Below are positions 26,918-34,573 of a stretch of DNA of 64,000 bases, piece by piece. The stretch lies in contig CBDHGH010000003.1 in NCBI GenBank assembly GCA_965263065.1, forward strand, positions 1,488,001 through 1,552,000, in the 5' to 3' direction. The number at the start of each line of letters is the position of its first letter. The first letter of the stretch is position 1. The DNA comes from TK10-74A sp965263065. Lineage in GTDB: Bacteria > Chloroflexota > Dehalococcoidia > Bin125. The notes under the pieces are model-generated. The model was not told where the DNA came from. It worked only from the letters and a program-made list of their open reading frames with translations, and made no database searches. The translations under genes were made by a program, and so were the position numbers.

Positions 26918-27763
26918 ATGGTCTCCATGACCGCCCGCGGATCGCGCATCGCGGGAGAGGGCTGGGGCGTCCGCACCTGGCTCGGCGTCGCGATCCCCGA
27001 TCACCGCACGCTGGCCGTCGTCCGCCGCCACATCGATGTCTACCGCGAATTCCTCTTCCTCAACGCCATGCTCGCCGTCGGGGAGCCCACCCTCGCGCTG
27101 CTCGTGATGGGGCTGGCCCTGGGCCGCTTCGTCGACCTTGGCCTCGACATCGACTACATCGTCTTCGTCGCCCCCGGCGTCGTCGCCATGTTCGCCATGT
27201 TCGCTACCGTCGCGGAGTCGCTCTGGGGCGCCTACTTCCGCCTCACTCAGCAGGACCTCTACGGCGCGATGCTGGCCACACCCGCCCGCGCCGAGGATAT
27301 CGCCGCCGGCGAGATCGTCTGGGGAGCGTGCCGCGGCATGATCAGCGTCGCCGCGGTGCTGATCGTGCTCGCCATACTCACCCCGGCCTGGGGCCTGATC
27401 CAGTCACCCTGGATCATCCTCGCCCTCCCCGTCGCGTTCCTCATGGGGCTGTTGTTCTCCGCCCTCGTGATCGTCTACCTCGGCTACGCCCGCACCATCC
27501 ACCACCTGATGTACTACTTCACGATCGTGATCAACCCCATCTTCTGGTTCAGCGGCGCCTTCTTCCCGCTCGACGAGCTGCCCGGCTGGGCCCGGACCGT
27601 GGGTTGGTTCAACCCGCTCACGCACGTGGTCGATATCTTCCGCGGCCTCGCCGCGGGCGACCTCACCTGGGCCCTCGGCGGGGATGTGCTCTGGCTGGCC
27701 GTGGTGACGCCGCCGGTGTGCTGGCTGGCGATCTGGTCGCTGCGCCGCCGCCTGATCCGCTAA
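26918..27763 (+). CDS. ABC-2 type permease (NodJ-like)
   Basis: A 281-residue membrane protein with six hydrophobic segments and the ABC-2 family signature region NPIFWFSGAFFPLDELPGWARTVGWFNPLTHVVD near residues 206-240 (key residues FWFSGAFFPL and NPLTHVVD). A ~40-residue cytoplasmic N-terminal tail precedes the first helix. It starts 2 nt after the ATPase stop and so is translationally coupled. Together they should form a dimeric exporter. The 3' end overlaps the convergent aminomutase gene by four bases, leaving no room for a terminator between them. Confidence 0.93.
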   Translation: MVSMTARGSRIAGEGWGVRTWLGVAIPDHRTLAVVRRHIDVYREFLFLNAMLAVGEPTLALLVMGLALGRFVDLGLDIDYIVFVAPGVVAMFAMFATVAESLWGAYFRLTQQDLYGAMLATPARAEDIAAGEIVWGACRGMISVAAVLIVLAILTPAWGLIQSPWIILALPVAFLMGLLFSALVIVYLGYARTIHHLMYYFTIVINPIFWFSGAFFPLDELPGWARTVGWFNPLTHVVDIFRGLAAGDLTWALGGDVLWLAVVTPPVCWLAIWSLRRRLIR

Positions 27764-29202
27764 CCGCCGCCGGCCATCGGCACCGACAGTTCGTCGCGCG
27801 ACCAGGGGCTGCCGGGCTGCGCCAGCAGCTCCCGCAACTCCGCCTCGTAGAAGAACTCCTTCTCGCCGAAGGCGGGCCGCAGGTCGTCGAGCCAGCAGGC
27901 CTCGGGGTCGTAGGCGGCGAAAAACGGCCGCCCCACCCAGTCGGGGTTGCGGCCCTGCAGGAAGCGCAGCACGATCACCTTCTCGCCGGCGGCCTCGCTG
28001 ACGCCGAGCACCTGCACCTTGCCCGGCGTGGCCGACATGCTGGGCCCGCGCACCGTGCGCGAGACGCCGCTCACCTGCTTGTAGGCGTTGCGGTAGATCT
28101 CCCAGGCCTCCACCAGCGGCAGTGCGAAGTAGCGATGCGCGCCCGTGTCCCGCTCCACGAACAGGTAGTAGGGCACGATGCCCAGCTGCGCCTGCAGGCG
28201 CCACATCCGCGCCAGCGCGTCGGAGTCGTCGTTGATGTGGCGCACCAGGGGCGACTGCGCCCGGATCTGCGCGCCGGTGCGCCGGATCCGCGCGATCGCC
28301 TCCTGCGCCACGGCCGTCTCCAACTCCACCGGGTGGTTGAAGTGCGCCATCAGCGCCAGTTGCCGCCCCGACGCCACGACCCGGCGGAACAGCTGCAGCA
28401 GTTCCTCCGCGTCCTCGTCGCTGACGAAGCGCTGGGGCCAATAGGCCGGCGCCTTCGAGCCGATGCGGATCGTGCGCAGGTTCGGCGCGGCGTCCGGCTC
28501 GAGCAGCGGCTCAATGTAGCTGCGCAGCATCTTCGTGCGCATGATCAGGGGGTCGCCGCCCGTGAAGAGGACGTCGCTGACCTCGTCGTGCTGTTGCAGG
28601 TAGTCGCGCAGCAGTTCGCCCTCGCGCATCGCGAACTTCTGCCCCGCCAGCCCCACGAACTGCGGCCAGCGGAAGCAGAACGTGCAATACGCGTGGCAGG
28701 TCTGCCCCTGGCTGGCGAAGAACAGCACCGTCTCGCGGTACTTGTGCTGCATGCCCGGCAACGGCTGGCCGTTGACGCTGGGGACGTTGTGATCGAGCTG
28801 GCCGGCCGGGTGCGGGTTCAGCGACATCCGGATCTCGTCGGCGGCGACCTTCATCTCCTTGCCCGACGCGCCGGCGTCCAGCAGCGCGTCGATGCGGCGG
28901 AAGGCCTCGGGCTCCAGCATGTCCTTGTGCGGGAAGGTCAGCCGGTACATCGGGTCGTCGGGGACGGCGCTCCAGTCGATCAACTCGTCCACCACGTAGC
29001 GGTTCGACTTGAACGGCAGCACGTTCGCCACCACGCGGATGTCGTGGCGCTGTTCGGGCGAGAGCGCGCGGATCTGCGGCACATCCTCGAAGTTGTGCAC
29101 GTTGATCGATTCGTAGCGCTCCGAGAAATCGGAGTCCGGGAGTTGTGGCGTGATGCCGGAGACACTGGGGGTCGTGGGGCGATCGGCGGATTCGATGGTC
29201 AC
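27760..29202 (-). CDS. Lysine 2,3-aminomutase-like radical SAM protein
   Basis: A 480-residue KamA-type protein. The GTG at 29202 is chosen because AAGGAGG lies just ahead. The radical SAM cluster motif is C-HAY-C-TF-C (CxxxCxxC, around residues 168-175), followed by DVLFTGGDPLIMRTK and RIGSKAP, as in lysine/glutamate 2,3-aminomutases. The usual PLP-site loop PGGGGK is not present; at that place the sequence has VRGPSMSATPGKVQVLG. This form may still be an amino-acid 2,3-aminomutase, but substrate is uncertain. A c-di-AMP riboswitch sits in the leader. Beta-lysine is the precursor of the osmolyte N-acetyl-beta-lysine, so osmotic control would make sense. The partner acetyltransferase is not in the window. 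Confidence 0.85.
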   Translation of the reverse strand: MTIESADRPTTPSVSGITPQLPDSDFSERYESINVHNFEDVPQIRALSPEQRHDIRVVANVLPFKSNRYVVDELIDWSAVPDDPMYRLTFPHKDMLEPEAFRRIDALLDAGASGKEMKVAADEIRMSLNPHPAGQLDHNVPSVNGQPLPGMQHKYRETVLFFASQGQTCHAYCTFCFRWPQFVGLAGQKFAMREGELLRDYLQQHDEVSDVLFTGGDPLIMRTKMLRSYIEPLLEPDAAPNLRTIRIGSKAPAYWPQRFVSDEDAEELLQLFRRVVASGRQLALMAHFNHPVELETAVAQEAIARIRRTGAQIRAQSPLVRHINDDSDALARMWRLQAQLGIVPYYLFVERDTGAHRYFALPLVEAWEIYRNAYKQVSGVSRTVRGPSMSATPGKVQVLGVSEAAGEKVIVLRFLQGRNPDWVGRPFFAAYDPEACWLDDLRPAFGEKEFFYEAELRELLAQPGSPWSRDELSVPMAGGG

Positions 29203-29218
29203 TGGTCCTCCTTCCGGC

Positions 29219-29236
29219 GCGCGGGCCAGCCCGCGC
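29219..29236 (-). promoter_or_regulatory. Hairpin between riboswitch aptamer and ribosome site
   Basis: GCGCGGGC pairs with GCCCGCGC across a tiny loop, directly upstream (on the minus strand) of AAGGAGG and the GTG start. It may be the expression platform that exposes or hides the ribosome site, or a transcription attenuator without T-run. Confidence 0.4.
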
Positions 29237-29280
29237 GGCCGAATCGATGCAGAACAGGCGGCCATCGAGCGTGCGGACGG

Positions 29281-29415
29281 CCCCTGAGTCGCCTACGGGG
29301 TTAGCTGACGGGTTCGGCGCTCGGGTCGCCTACCGGCCTCGTTGTCCGGATTCACCCCGCGAAAGGTGGGTCCCCCGTCCCCGCCGCACGGCGGCGGAGT
29401 TCGGCGTCTCCAGGG
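29281..29415 (-). promoter_or_regulatory. c-di-AMP riboswitch (ydaO/yuaA type)
   Basis: The minus-strand leader of the aminomutase gene contains the conserved ydaO elements in order: ACGCCGAACTCCG, GGGGACCCAC-like GGGGGACCCAC, GGGGTGAATCC, GGTAGGCGACCC, CGAACCCGTCAGCTAAC and CCCGTAGGCG. The closing stem is CCCTGGAG at the 5' end with CTCAGGGG at the 3' end, plus CGCC with GGCG inside. This class binds two cyclic di-AMP molecules and normally turns genes off when c-di-AMP is high; typical targets are potassium and osmolyte uptake and cell-wall enzymes. Here the aptamer ends about 80 nt before a lysine-aminomutase-like gene. Confidence 0.9.
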
Positions 29416-29511
29416 TAGCGCATGGGAGGTAACGGATTCCAGAGGCCCATTGTGAATTGGCCAGTGTTAATCGATCGGTGGGTCGGTCGGAACCGCCGCC
29501 TGGGCGCTCCG
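29416..29511. other. AT-richer spacer upstream of riboswitch
   Basis: The sequence from the riboswitch 5' end to the small peptide genes is less G+C-rich (CATTGTGAATTGGCCAGTG region) and should hold the promoter of the riboswitch transcript, but no convincing -35/-10 pair was found. Confidence 0.3.
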
Positions 29512-29532
29512 TCAGAGCTGCGTCAGCGCGGC
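29511..29532. repeat. 22-nt direct repeat, copy A
   Basis: Identical over 22 nt to 29641-29662; it encodes the shared AALTQL-stop ending of two adjacent small peptides and contains GTCAGAGCTGCGTCAGCG. Confidence 0.8.
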
Positions 29533-29619
29533 AATGATGGCGGTCATCGTGCTGACCGTGGCCACGAACTGGAAGAACGCCACGCGATAGAGCTCGGCGC
29601 GCAACACTTGCTTCGTCAC
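29512..29619 (-). CDS. Small single-TM peptide 2 (35 residues)
   Basis: A GTG-started 35-codon frame behind GGGCGGAGATC. The peptide reads VTKQVLRAELYR and then a hydrophobic helix FFQFVATVSTMTAIIAALTQL. It ends in AALTQL exactly like the neighbouring 30-residue peptide, and both endings lie in the same 22-nt repeat. The TKxxLRAELYR start recalls the C-terminal part of CCDC90/DUF1640-type proteins, which end in a single TM helix. It could be a genuine mini membrane protein or a decayed remnant of such a gene. Confidence 0.45.
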   Translation of the reverse strand: MTKQVLRAELYRVAFFQFVATVSTMTAIIAALTQL

Positions 29620-29640
29620 GATCTCCGCCCTCGCCTGGCG

Positions 29641-29662
29641 GTCAGAGCTGCGTCAGCGCGGC
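29641..29662. repeat. 22-nt direct repeat, copy B
   Basis: Second copy of the 22-nt repeat at 29511-29532, at the 3' end of the 30-residue peptide gene. Confidence 0.8.
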
Positions 29663-29734
29663 GACCCCGGCCAGGATGACCCCGGCATGGAGGAGCAGCG
29701 CCAAGTAGAGATCCGTTTTCTTCACAAGTTGCAT
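29642..29734 (-). CDS. Small single-TM peptide 1 (30 residues)
   Basis: An ATG-started 30-codon frame following AGGGGCTAG. It reads MQLVKKTDLYLALLLHAGV and ILAGVAALTQL: a short positively charged start and one TM helix. Its upstream position, same strand and identical C-terminus indicate that it and the next peptide are tandem duplicates. They precede the riboswitch/aminomutase unit on the same strand and might share its promoter. Expression is not demonstrated. Confidence 0.45.
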   Translation of the reverse strand: MQLVKKTDLYLALLLHAGVILAGVAALTQL

Positions 29735-29782
29735 CCTAGCCCCTGTCGGCACTGCGCGACTCGATGCTCCCGCCCTCCCCGA

Positions 29783-30661
29783 CTACTCCCGCCGCAACTC
29801 CACGACCCCCAACTCCGGCCGGCAGGCGAAGCGCAGCGGCAGCCGCGTCGTCCCGAAGCCGCGGCTGATCACCACCTGCGTCCCGCCGATGCGCACTACG
29901 CCCGACGCCTGCCGCCGTCCCACGGCGCGCGCGTTGCGGACGGGCGCGCCGTAGCCGGGCACGCGGATCTGTCCGCCGTGCGTGTGCCCGCTGAAGGCCA
30001 GCGGCAGGCCCCGCGCCGCCGGATGCAGCAACCCGTCGGGCGAGTGGCTGAGCAGGATGGGGAAGCCCGGCGCCCCCGACGGCGGCAGCGCCTCCGCCAG
30101 CCGGTCGAGGCCGTGGCAGGCGTCGTCGACGCCGATGAAGCGCACCATCTCGCCGCCGATCTCGGCCGTGCAGTGCTCGTTGATCAGCACCCGCACGCCG
30201 GCCTCGCGCAGCCCCGCGACGAACGGCCTCGGGTCGACCCAGCGCCCCCGGCGGCGGCCGAGGATGCGCAGCAGCGTCGCCGGCCCGGGCCGCGCGTAGC
30301 GCTCGTGCCCGCCGATTACCGCGTAGACGCCCAGCCCCGGGTCCAACTCCTCGAAGGCGCGCCGTGCGACGTCCCAGCCGGCTTGCGTGTCGACGTAGTC
30401 GCCCGTGCCCACCACGACGTCGTACGACTGCCGCCGCGCCGCCGCCAGGAAGCGCGGCAGCGACTCCGCGTCGGCCGGGAAGTGCGTGTCGGCGACGTGC
30501 AGGACGCGCAGCCCGTCCAGCCCCGGCGGCAGATCGGGCACCCGGACGACGGTCTCCGACAGCTCGACCCGCTTCGACTCCCGCCAGGCGTAGACCGCCG
30601 CGCCTGCGGCGCCCGCCACGGCGGCGCCCGCTGCGACCCCCAGGCTCGCCAGGGCGTCCAC
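29783..30661 (-). CDS. Metallophosphoesterase (YaeI/YkuE-like), membrane-associated
   Basis: A 292-residue calcineurin-like phosphoesterase. After an Ala/Gly-rich hydrophobic N-terminus (residues 1-25, likely an anchor) the motifs are VADTHF (DxH), VVVGTGDYVD (GD), LSHSPD and SGHTHGGQIRVPGYG (GHTH). The canonical GNHD/E motif reads GGHE (AVIGGHERYA), so the Asn that usually binds the second metal is replaced by Gly. Relatives cleave UDP-diacylglucosamine or other phosphoesters at the membrane. It stands between the small peptides and the TPP lyase on the same strand with short gaps, so co-transcription is possible. Substrate unknown. Confidence 0.88.
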   Translation of the reverse strand: MDALASLGVAAGAAVAGAAGAAVYAWRESKRVELSETVVRVPDLPPGLDGLRVLHVADTHFPADAESLPRFLAAARRQSYDVVVGTGDYVDTQAGWDVARRAFEELDPGLGVYAVIGGHERYARPGPATLLRILGRRRGRWVDPRPFVAGLREAGVRVLINEHCTAEIGGEMVRFIGVDDACHGLDRLAEALPPSGAPGFPILLSHSPDGLLHPAARGLPLAFSGHTHGGQIRVPGYGAPVRNARAVGRRQASGVVRIGGTQVVISRGFGTTRLPLRFACRPELGVVELRRE

Positions 30662-30697
30662 GGCCGCCGCCGGCCGCCCGTCCGGTAGCGCGTCGGC

Positions 30698-32356
30698 CTA
30701 GTGGCGCGTCAGCCAGCCGAACTGCTGCTTGCGGCGCATCGCCTGCGGCGCGATGGCGACGTTGATCAGCGTCGAGCCCTTCTGCTGGAAGGCGTCCTCG
30801 ATCGCCGCCTCCACCTCTTCCGGCGTGGTGCAGTGGTAGCCCTTGCCGCCGAACGCTTCAATGATCTTTTCGTAGCGCGCCCCCGGCGTCATCACGCCCG
30901 GCGGGATCGGCTTGCTCCGGTCGATCTCCTCCACGCCCTGGCCGATGCCGTTGTTGTTGAAGATCACCCATGTGATCGGCAACTCGTGGCGGACCGCCGT
31001 CTCGACCTCGGCCGGGCCGAAGCCGAAGGCCGCGTCGCCCTCCAGCGCGACCACCCGCTTGTCCGGGTGCACGACCTGCGCGGCCAGCGCGAAGCCCGGC
31101 CCCACGCCCATCGTTCCCCAGGTGCCGGCGTCGAGCCGTGCCCGCGCCTCGTAGCTGTTGATCACCGTCCGGGCGATGCCCATCGTGTTCTCGCCCTCGC
31201 AGACGAAGATGGCGTCGCGCGGCATGGCGTCGTCCAGGATCTTCAGCGGGCGGTAGTAGCCCATCGGCATCTCGTCCGACTGGAAGAACCCGACGTTCTG
31301 CTCCCGCTTGCGCTCGACCTCGGCCAGCAGGGAGGCCCGCCACTCGCCGCTGTCCTCGTACTGCCAGGGCTCCGCGTCCAGGGCCGCGTTCAGTTGCCCC
31401 ATGATCGCCTGTGCGTCGCCCACCAGCGGCGCCTCCGTCGGCACGCTGGCCCCGATCTCCTCGGGCTCGATGTCCAGTTGGATCACGCGCAGGTCCGGAC
31501 GCCAGCGCGGCGGCAGCCCGAAGTGCAGCATCCAGTTCAACCGCGCCCCGATGAGGAACACGACGTCGGTGTTCTTGAGCGCGTTGGTGCGCGCTGCCGA
31601 CACGTTCATCGGGTGGTCGTCGGGCACGACGCCCTTGGCCATCGGCATCGGCAGGAAGGGCAGACCCGTCTTATCGATGAACTCCCGCACCTCGCCCTCC
31701 GCCTGCGCCCAGGCCGCCCCCTTGCCCACCACGACGAGCGGGTTCGAGGCGCCCTTCAGCGTCTCCAGCGCCTGGGCGAGGTCGCCCTCCGCCGCCTTGG
31801 GGCGCGGCGGGTCCGGCACCCGCTCCATCCAGCGCACCTCGTCCTCGTCGACCTTGGCGTCGATGATGTTGCCCGGCATGTCCAGGTACACGGCCCCCGG
31901 CCGGCCGGCGATCGCGTGGCGCACGGCCGTCGCGACGAGGTGCGGGATCAGCTTCGGGTCCTGCGCCTGCCCGGCCCACTTCACGAACGGCTTCGCGGCC
32001 TGCACCTGCGGCGCCTCCTGGAAGTCGCCGCGCTCCATCAGCTCCGTGCTCGACGACCCCGCGATCAGCAGCATCGGCCAGCAGTTCGCCTCGGCGTTGC
32101 CCAGCGCGGTGATGGCGTTCGTCATGCCCGGCCCGGACACGACCGCCGCAGCGCCGATGCGCCCGTTCATGTAGCCCGCCGCCTGCGCGGCGTAGGCCGC
32201 GGCCTGCTCGTGCCGCACGCCGATGTAGCGCATGCCCTCGCGTTGCACGGCCACTGTGATCGGCCCGATCGGCAGCCCCACCAACCCGAACAGCTCGCCG
32301 ACCCCCTGGGTCTTCAGGGACTTGGCCAGGATCTCCGCACCACTCAGTTCTGCCAC
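30698..32356 (-). CDS. 2-Hydroxyacyl-CoA lyase / oxalyl-CoA decarboxylase family TPP enzyme
   Basis: A 552-residue thiamine-diphosphate enzyme of full length. Glu50 (VRHEQAAAYAA) activates TPP; the cofactor/Mg motif is Gly440-Asp441 with Asn-Asn-Asn at 467-469. The block CEGENTMGIARTV, LDAGTWGTMGVG and the C-terminus QQFGWLTRH resemble HACL and oxalyl-CoA decarboxylase more than acetolactate synthase. HACL splits 2-hydroxyacyl-CoA to formyl-CoA plus an aldehyde or ketone; the oxalyl enzyme yields formyl-CoA and CO2. Family III CoA-transferases elsewhere in the window could recycle formyl-CoA, and PhyH at 50336 could make 2-hydroxyacyl-CoA. Which reaction applies is not settled. Confidence 0.9.
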   Translation of the reverse strand: MAELSGAEILAKSLKTQGVGELFGLVGLPIGPITVAVQREGMRYIGVRHEQAAAYAAQAAGYMNGRIGAAAVVSGPGMTNAITALGNAEANCWPMLLIAGSSSTELMERGDFQEAPQVQAAKPFVKWAGQAQDPKLIPHLVATAVRHAIAGRPGAVYLDMPGNIIDAKVDEDEVRWMERVPDPPRPKAAEGDLAQALETLKGASNPLVVVGKGAAWAQAEGEVREFIDKTGLPFLPMPMAKGVVPDDHPMNVSAARTNALKNTDVVFLIGARLNWMLHFGLPPRWRPDLRVIQLDIEPEEIGASVPTEAPLVGDAQAIMGQLNAALDAEPWQYEDSGEWRASLLAEVERKREQNVGFFQSDEMPMGYYRPLKILDDAMPRDAIFVCEGENTMGIARTVINSYEARARLDAGTWGTMGVGPGFALAAQVVHPDKRVVALEGDAAFGFGPAEVETAVRHELPITWVIFNNNGIGQGVEEIDRSKPIPPGVMTPGARYEKIIEAFGGKGYHCTTPEEVEAAIEDAFQQKGSTLINVAIAPQAMRRKQQFGWLTRH

Positions 32357-32501
32357 GTTGCTCTCCTTCGGTTGCCCGGCCCGATGATGGCGGGGGCAAG
32401 ATCGTCAGGGGCGAAGGTAGCCGAATCGCGCGATGCGCGCAGTCGCGCCCGACGCGGGCGGCCCGCAGCCCGCTCGCTCCGGTCCCGCTCGGACGCCGAC
32501 G

Positions 32502-33395
32502 CTAGCCGCTGCCCCGCAGGCGCGGGTCGAAGATGTCGCGGAGGGAGTCGCCGAGGAGGTTGAAGCCGAGCACGGCGAGGGTGATGGCGAGGCCGGGGAA
32601 GATGCTGAGGTGGGTGTGGTTCCAGACCTCTCGGGCTTCGGTGAGCATGCGGCCCCAGGAGGGGTTGGGCGGGGGGACGCCGAGCCCCAGGAAGGAGAGC
32701 GCGCCCTCGAAGAGGATCGCGCCGCCCAGCAGGGCGGTGACATAGATCAGCAGCGGCGGGCCGATGTTGGGCAGCACGTGCCGCCAGAGGATGCGGAAGG
32801 GCGTCGCGCCCATGAGCCGGGCGGCTTCGACGTAGCTGGCGGCCAACGTCGCGAGCGTGCTCGCCCGCACGATCCGCACCATGCTCACGGCGAAAAGAAT
32901 GCCCATCCCCAGCGCGATCGATGGCCAACTGCGTCCCGCGACCTGCACCAACAACAGCAGCAGCACGAGGCCGGGGAAGGCCAGCAGGATGTCGAGCAGG
33001 CGCTGGGACAAGAGATCGAACATGCCGGCCGCGTAGGCTGAGACCATGCCCCAGACCAGCGCGACGCCCACCCCGATCGCCATCGCGGTCAGGGCCAGCG
33101 AGATCGAGAGCCGGGCGCCCGCGACCACGCGCGCGAAATAATCCCGGCCGATATGGTCGGCCCCGAACCAATGCGCGCCGCTGGGGCCGGCCAGGATGTC
33201 CCCGGAGATGGCGTTCGGATCGGCGCTGATCAGCGGTCCACCGGCGGCGAGGCAGATCATGCCGAGCGCGATCACCAGGCCGAATGCGCCCAGGGGATGC
33301 TGACGCAAGAGGCGCCGCGCGCGCCGGCGCAGCGACGGCCGCACCAGGACGCCGTACGCGTCGAAGACGGCCGCGCCCGGCTCGGGGCCGCTCAC
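32502..33395 (-). CDS. Peptide/nickel-type ABC transporter permease (DppC-like)
   Basis: A 297-residue inner-membrane permease with an N-terminal helix (~residues 35-55), then HWFGADHIGRDYFARVVAGARLS and the EAA-loop region YVEAARLMGATPFRILWRHVLPN (key residues EAARxxG and HVLPN). The C-terminus GDSLRDIFDPRLRGSG is the normal DppC ending. It overlaps the upstream DppB-like gene by four bases (same strand), and both follow the binding-protein gene. Together they make the membrane part of an importer for peptides or other small solutes. No ATPase gene is seen downstream; the next gene on this strand is the TPP lyase, so ATPases must come from elsewhere. Confidence 0.94.
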   Translation of the reverse strand: MSGPEPGAAVFDAYGVLVRPSLRRRARRLLRQHPLGAFGLVIALGMICLAAGGPLISADPNAISGDILAGPSGAHWFGADHIGRDYFARVVAGARLSISLALTAMAIGVGVALVWGMVSAYAAGMFDLLSQRLLDILLAFPGLVLLLLLVQVAGRSWPSIALGMGILFAVSMVRIVRASTLATLAASYVEAARLMGATPFRILWRHVLPNIGPPLLIYVTALLGGAILFEGALSFLGLGVPPPNPSWGRMLTEAREVWNHTHLSIFPGLAITLAVLGFNLLGDSLRDIFDPRLRGSG

Positions 33396-34357
33396 TGGAC
33401 CCGAATCCGCGGATCGAGAACGCCGTAGCTGAGGTCCACGGCCAGGTTCACGAGCACGAAGGCCGTGCCGAAGAACAGCATCCAGAGCTGCACCACCGGC
33501 AGGTCGTTCGAGAAGATGGACAGGACGAGCCAGCGGCCCATGCCGGGAATACCGAAGATCTCCTCGACGATCACCGAGCCCGCGACCCCTTCGGCGAAGA
33601 CGAGCCCGATCAGCGTGATCAGGGGGATCATGGCGTTGCGCAGGGCGTGGCGCAGGACCACGACGCGGCCGGAGAGGCCCTTGGCGTAGGCGGTGCGGAC
33701 ATAGTCCTGGCGCAGCACTTCCAGCATCTCCGAGCGCGCCAGCCGTCCCAGCACGGCCGCGCCCGACAGCGCCACCACCGCCGCGGGCAGGATCATCTGG
33801 ACCAGGTTGGTGCCCGGGTCCTCCCAGAGCTGCGCATAGGGCACGGGCCCCGCGTAGCGCCAGAGCACGAGCGGGATCACGATGACCAGCGTGGCCAGCC
33901 AGAAGTTGGGGATGGCGAGGAAGAGGGTCATGAAGAAGCGGATGCCGTAGTCGTCCGGCCGGCTGCGGCGCACGGCCGACCAGACCCCCGTGCCAATCCC
34001 AATCGGGATGTACAGCGCCAGCGTCAGGAGGAGCAGTTCGGCCGTGACCGGCATGCGGCGGCGGAAGTTCTCGAGAATGGACTCCTTCGACAGCCAGGAG
34101 TCACCGAAATCGCCGGTGAAGACCTGGCCGATCCAGGTCACGTACTGCACGTGGACGGGCTTGTCGAGCCCGAAATGCGCCTCCAGCTCGGCGATATAGT
34201 CCGTTGCGAGGGAACCGCTGGTGCCGTGGCCGCTGGCGGCGAGGCGCGCGTCGACCACCGATCCGGGCACGAGCCGGATCAGGCCGAAGACAAGGATCGA
34301 CAGCAAGAACACCGTGACCGGCAGCAGCAGCAGTCGGCGAATGACGTAGATGCGCAT
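33392..34357 (-). CDS. Peptide/nickel-type ABC transporter permease (DppB-like)
   Basis: A 321-residue permease, standard length. It begins MRIYVIRRLLLLPVTVFLLSIL, the usual DppB first helix, keeps a long periplasmic loop (residues ~30-95) with LGLDKPVHVQYVTW-type sequence, and the EAA loop DYVRTAYAKGLSGRVVVLRHALRNAMIP (key residues RTAxAKGL and HALRNA). The end DLSYGVLDPRIRVQ is typical. It overlaps the DppC-like gene by four bases. A 216-nt stretch with G/A-rich inverted repeats separates it from the binding-protein gene upstream, which could serve as partial terminator or mRNA stabiliser. Confidence 0.94.
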   Translation of the reverse strand: MRIYVIRRLLLLPVTVFLLSILVFGLIRLVPGSVVDARLAASGHGTSGSLATDYIAELEAHFGLDKPVHVQYVTWIGQVFTGDFGDSWLSKESILENFRRRMPVTAELLLLTLALYIPIGIGTGVWSAVRRSRPDDYGIRFFMTLFLAIPNFWLATLVIVIPLVLWRYAGPVPYAQLWEDPGTNLVQMILPAAVVALSGAAVLGRLARSEMLEVLRQDYVRTAYAKGLSGRVVVLRHALRNAMIPLITLIGLVFAEGVAGSVIVEEIFGIPGMGRWLVLSIFSNDLPVVQLWMLFFGTAFVLVNLAVDLSYGVLDPRIRVQ

Positions 34358-34396
34358 CGGCGTTGGCTCCTCGCGGCCGGGCGGCCGGCGACCTCA

Positions 34397-34560
34397 CCCC
34401 CTCTCCCTGAGGGAGAGGGGGCCTCGGCGGGCGCGGGCCCTAACCCTCGCCCAGCAGGGGAGAGGGAATCGGATCCCCTCTCCCCTGGAGGGAGAGGGTT
34501 AGGGAGAGGGGGCCTCGGCGCGCCGGGCCCTCACACTAGCCCTCTCCCAGAGGGAGAGGG
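34397..34560. repeat. Cluster of (C)CCTCTCCC/GGGAGAGGG inverted repeats
   Basis: Three palindromes share one core. CCCCCTCTCCC-TGA-GGGAGAGGGGG is at 34397-34421 (11-bp arms). GGGGAGAGGG pairs with CCCCTCTCCCC at 34457-34485. CCCTCTCCC-AGA-GGGAGAGGG is at 34540-34560. A GCCTCGGCG-GGGCCCT filler is also repeated between them. They lie between the binding protein and permease genes. Such units resemble dispersed REP-like elements; they may tune the ratio of binding protein to permease mRNA. Spacing and copy sequence do not fit CRISPR. Confidence 0.75.
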
Positions 34561-34573
34561 GACCGGAGCCCCG

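Noticed and set aside
34397..34560. CRISPR array from repeated palindromes
   Set aside because: Repeats are unequal in length and spacing, the spacers themselves are repetitive, and no cas genes are nearby.
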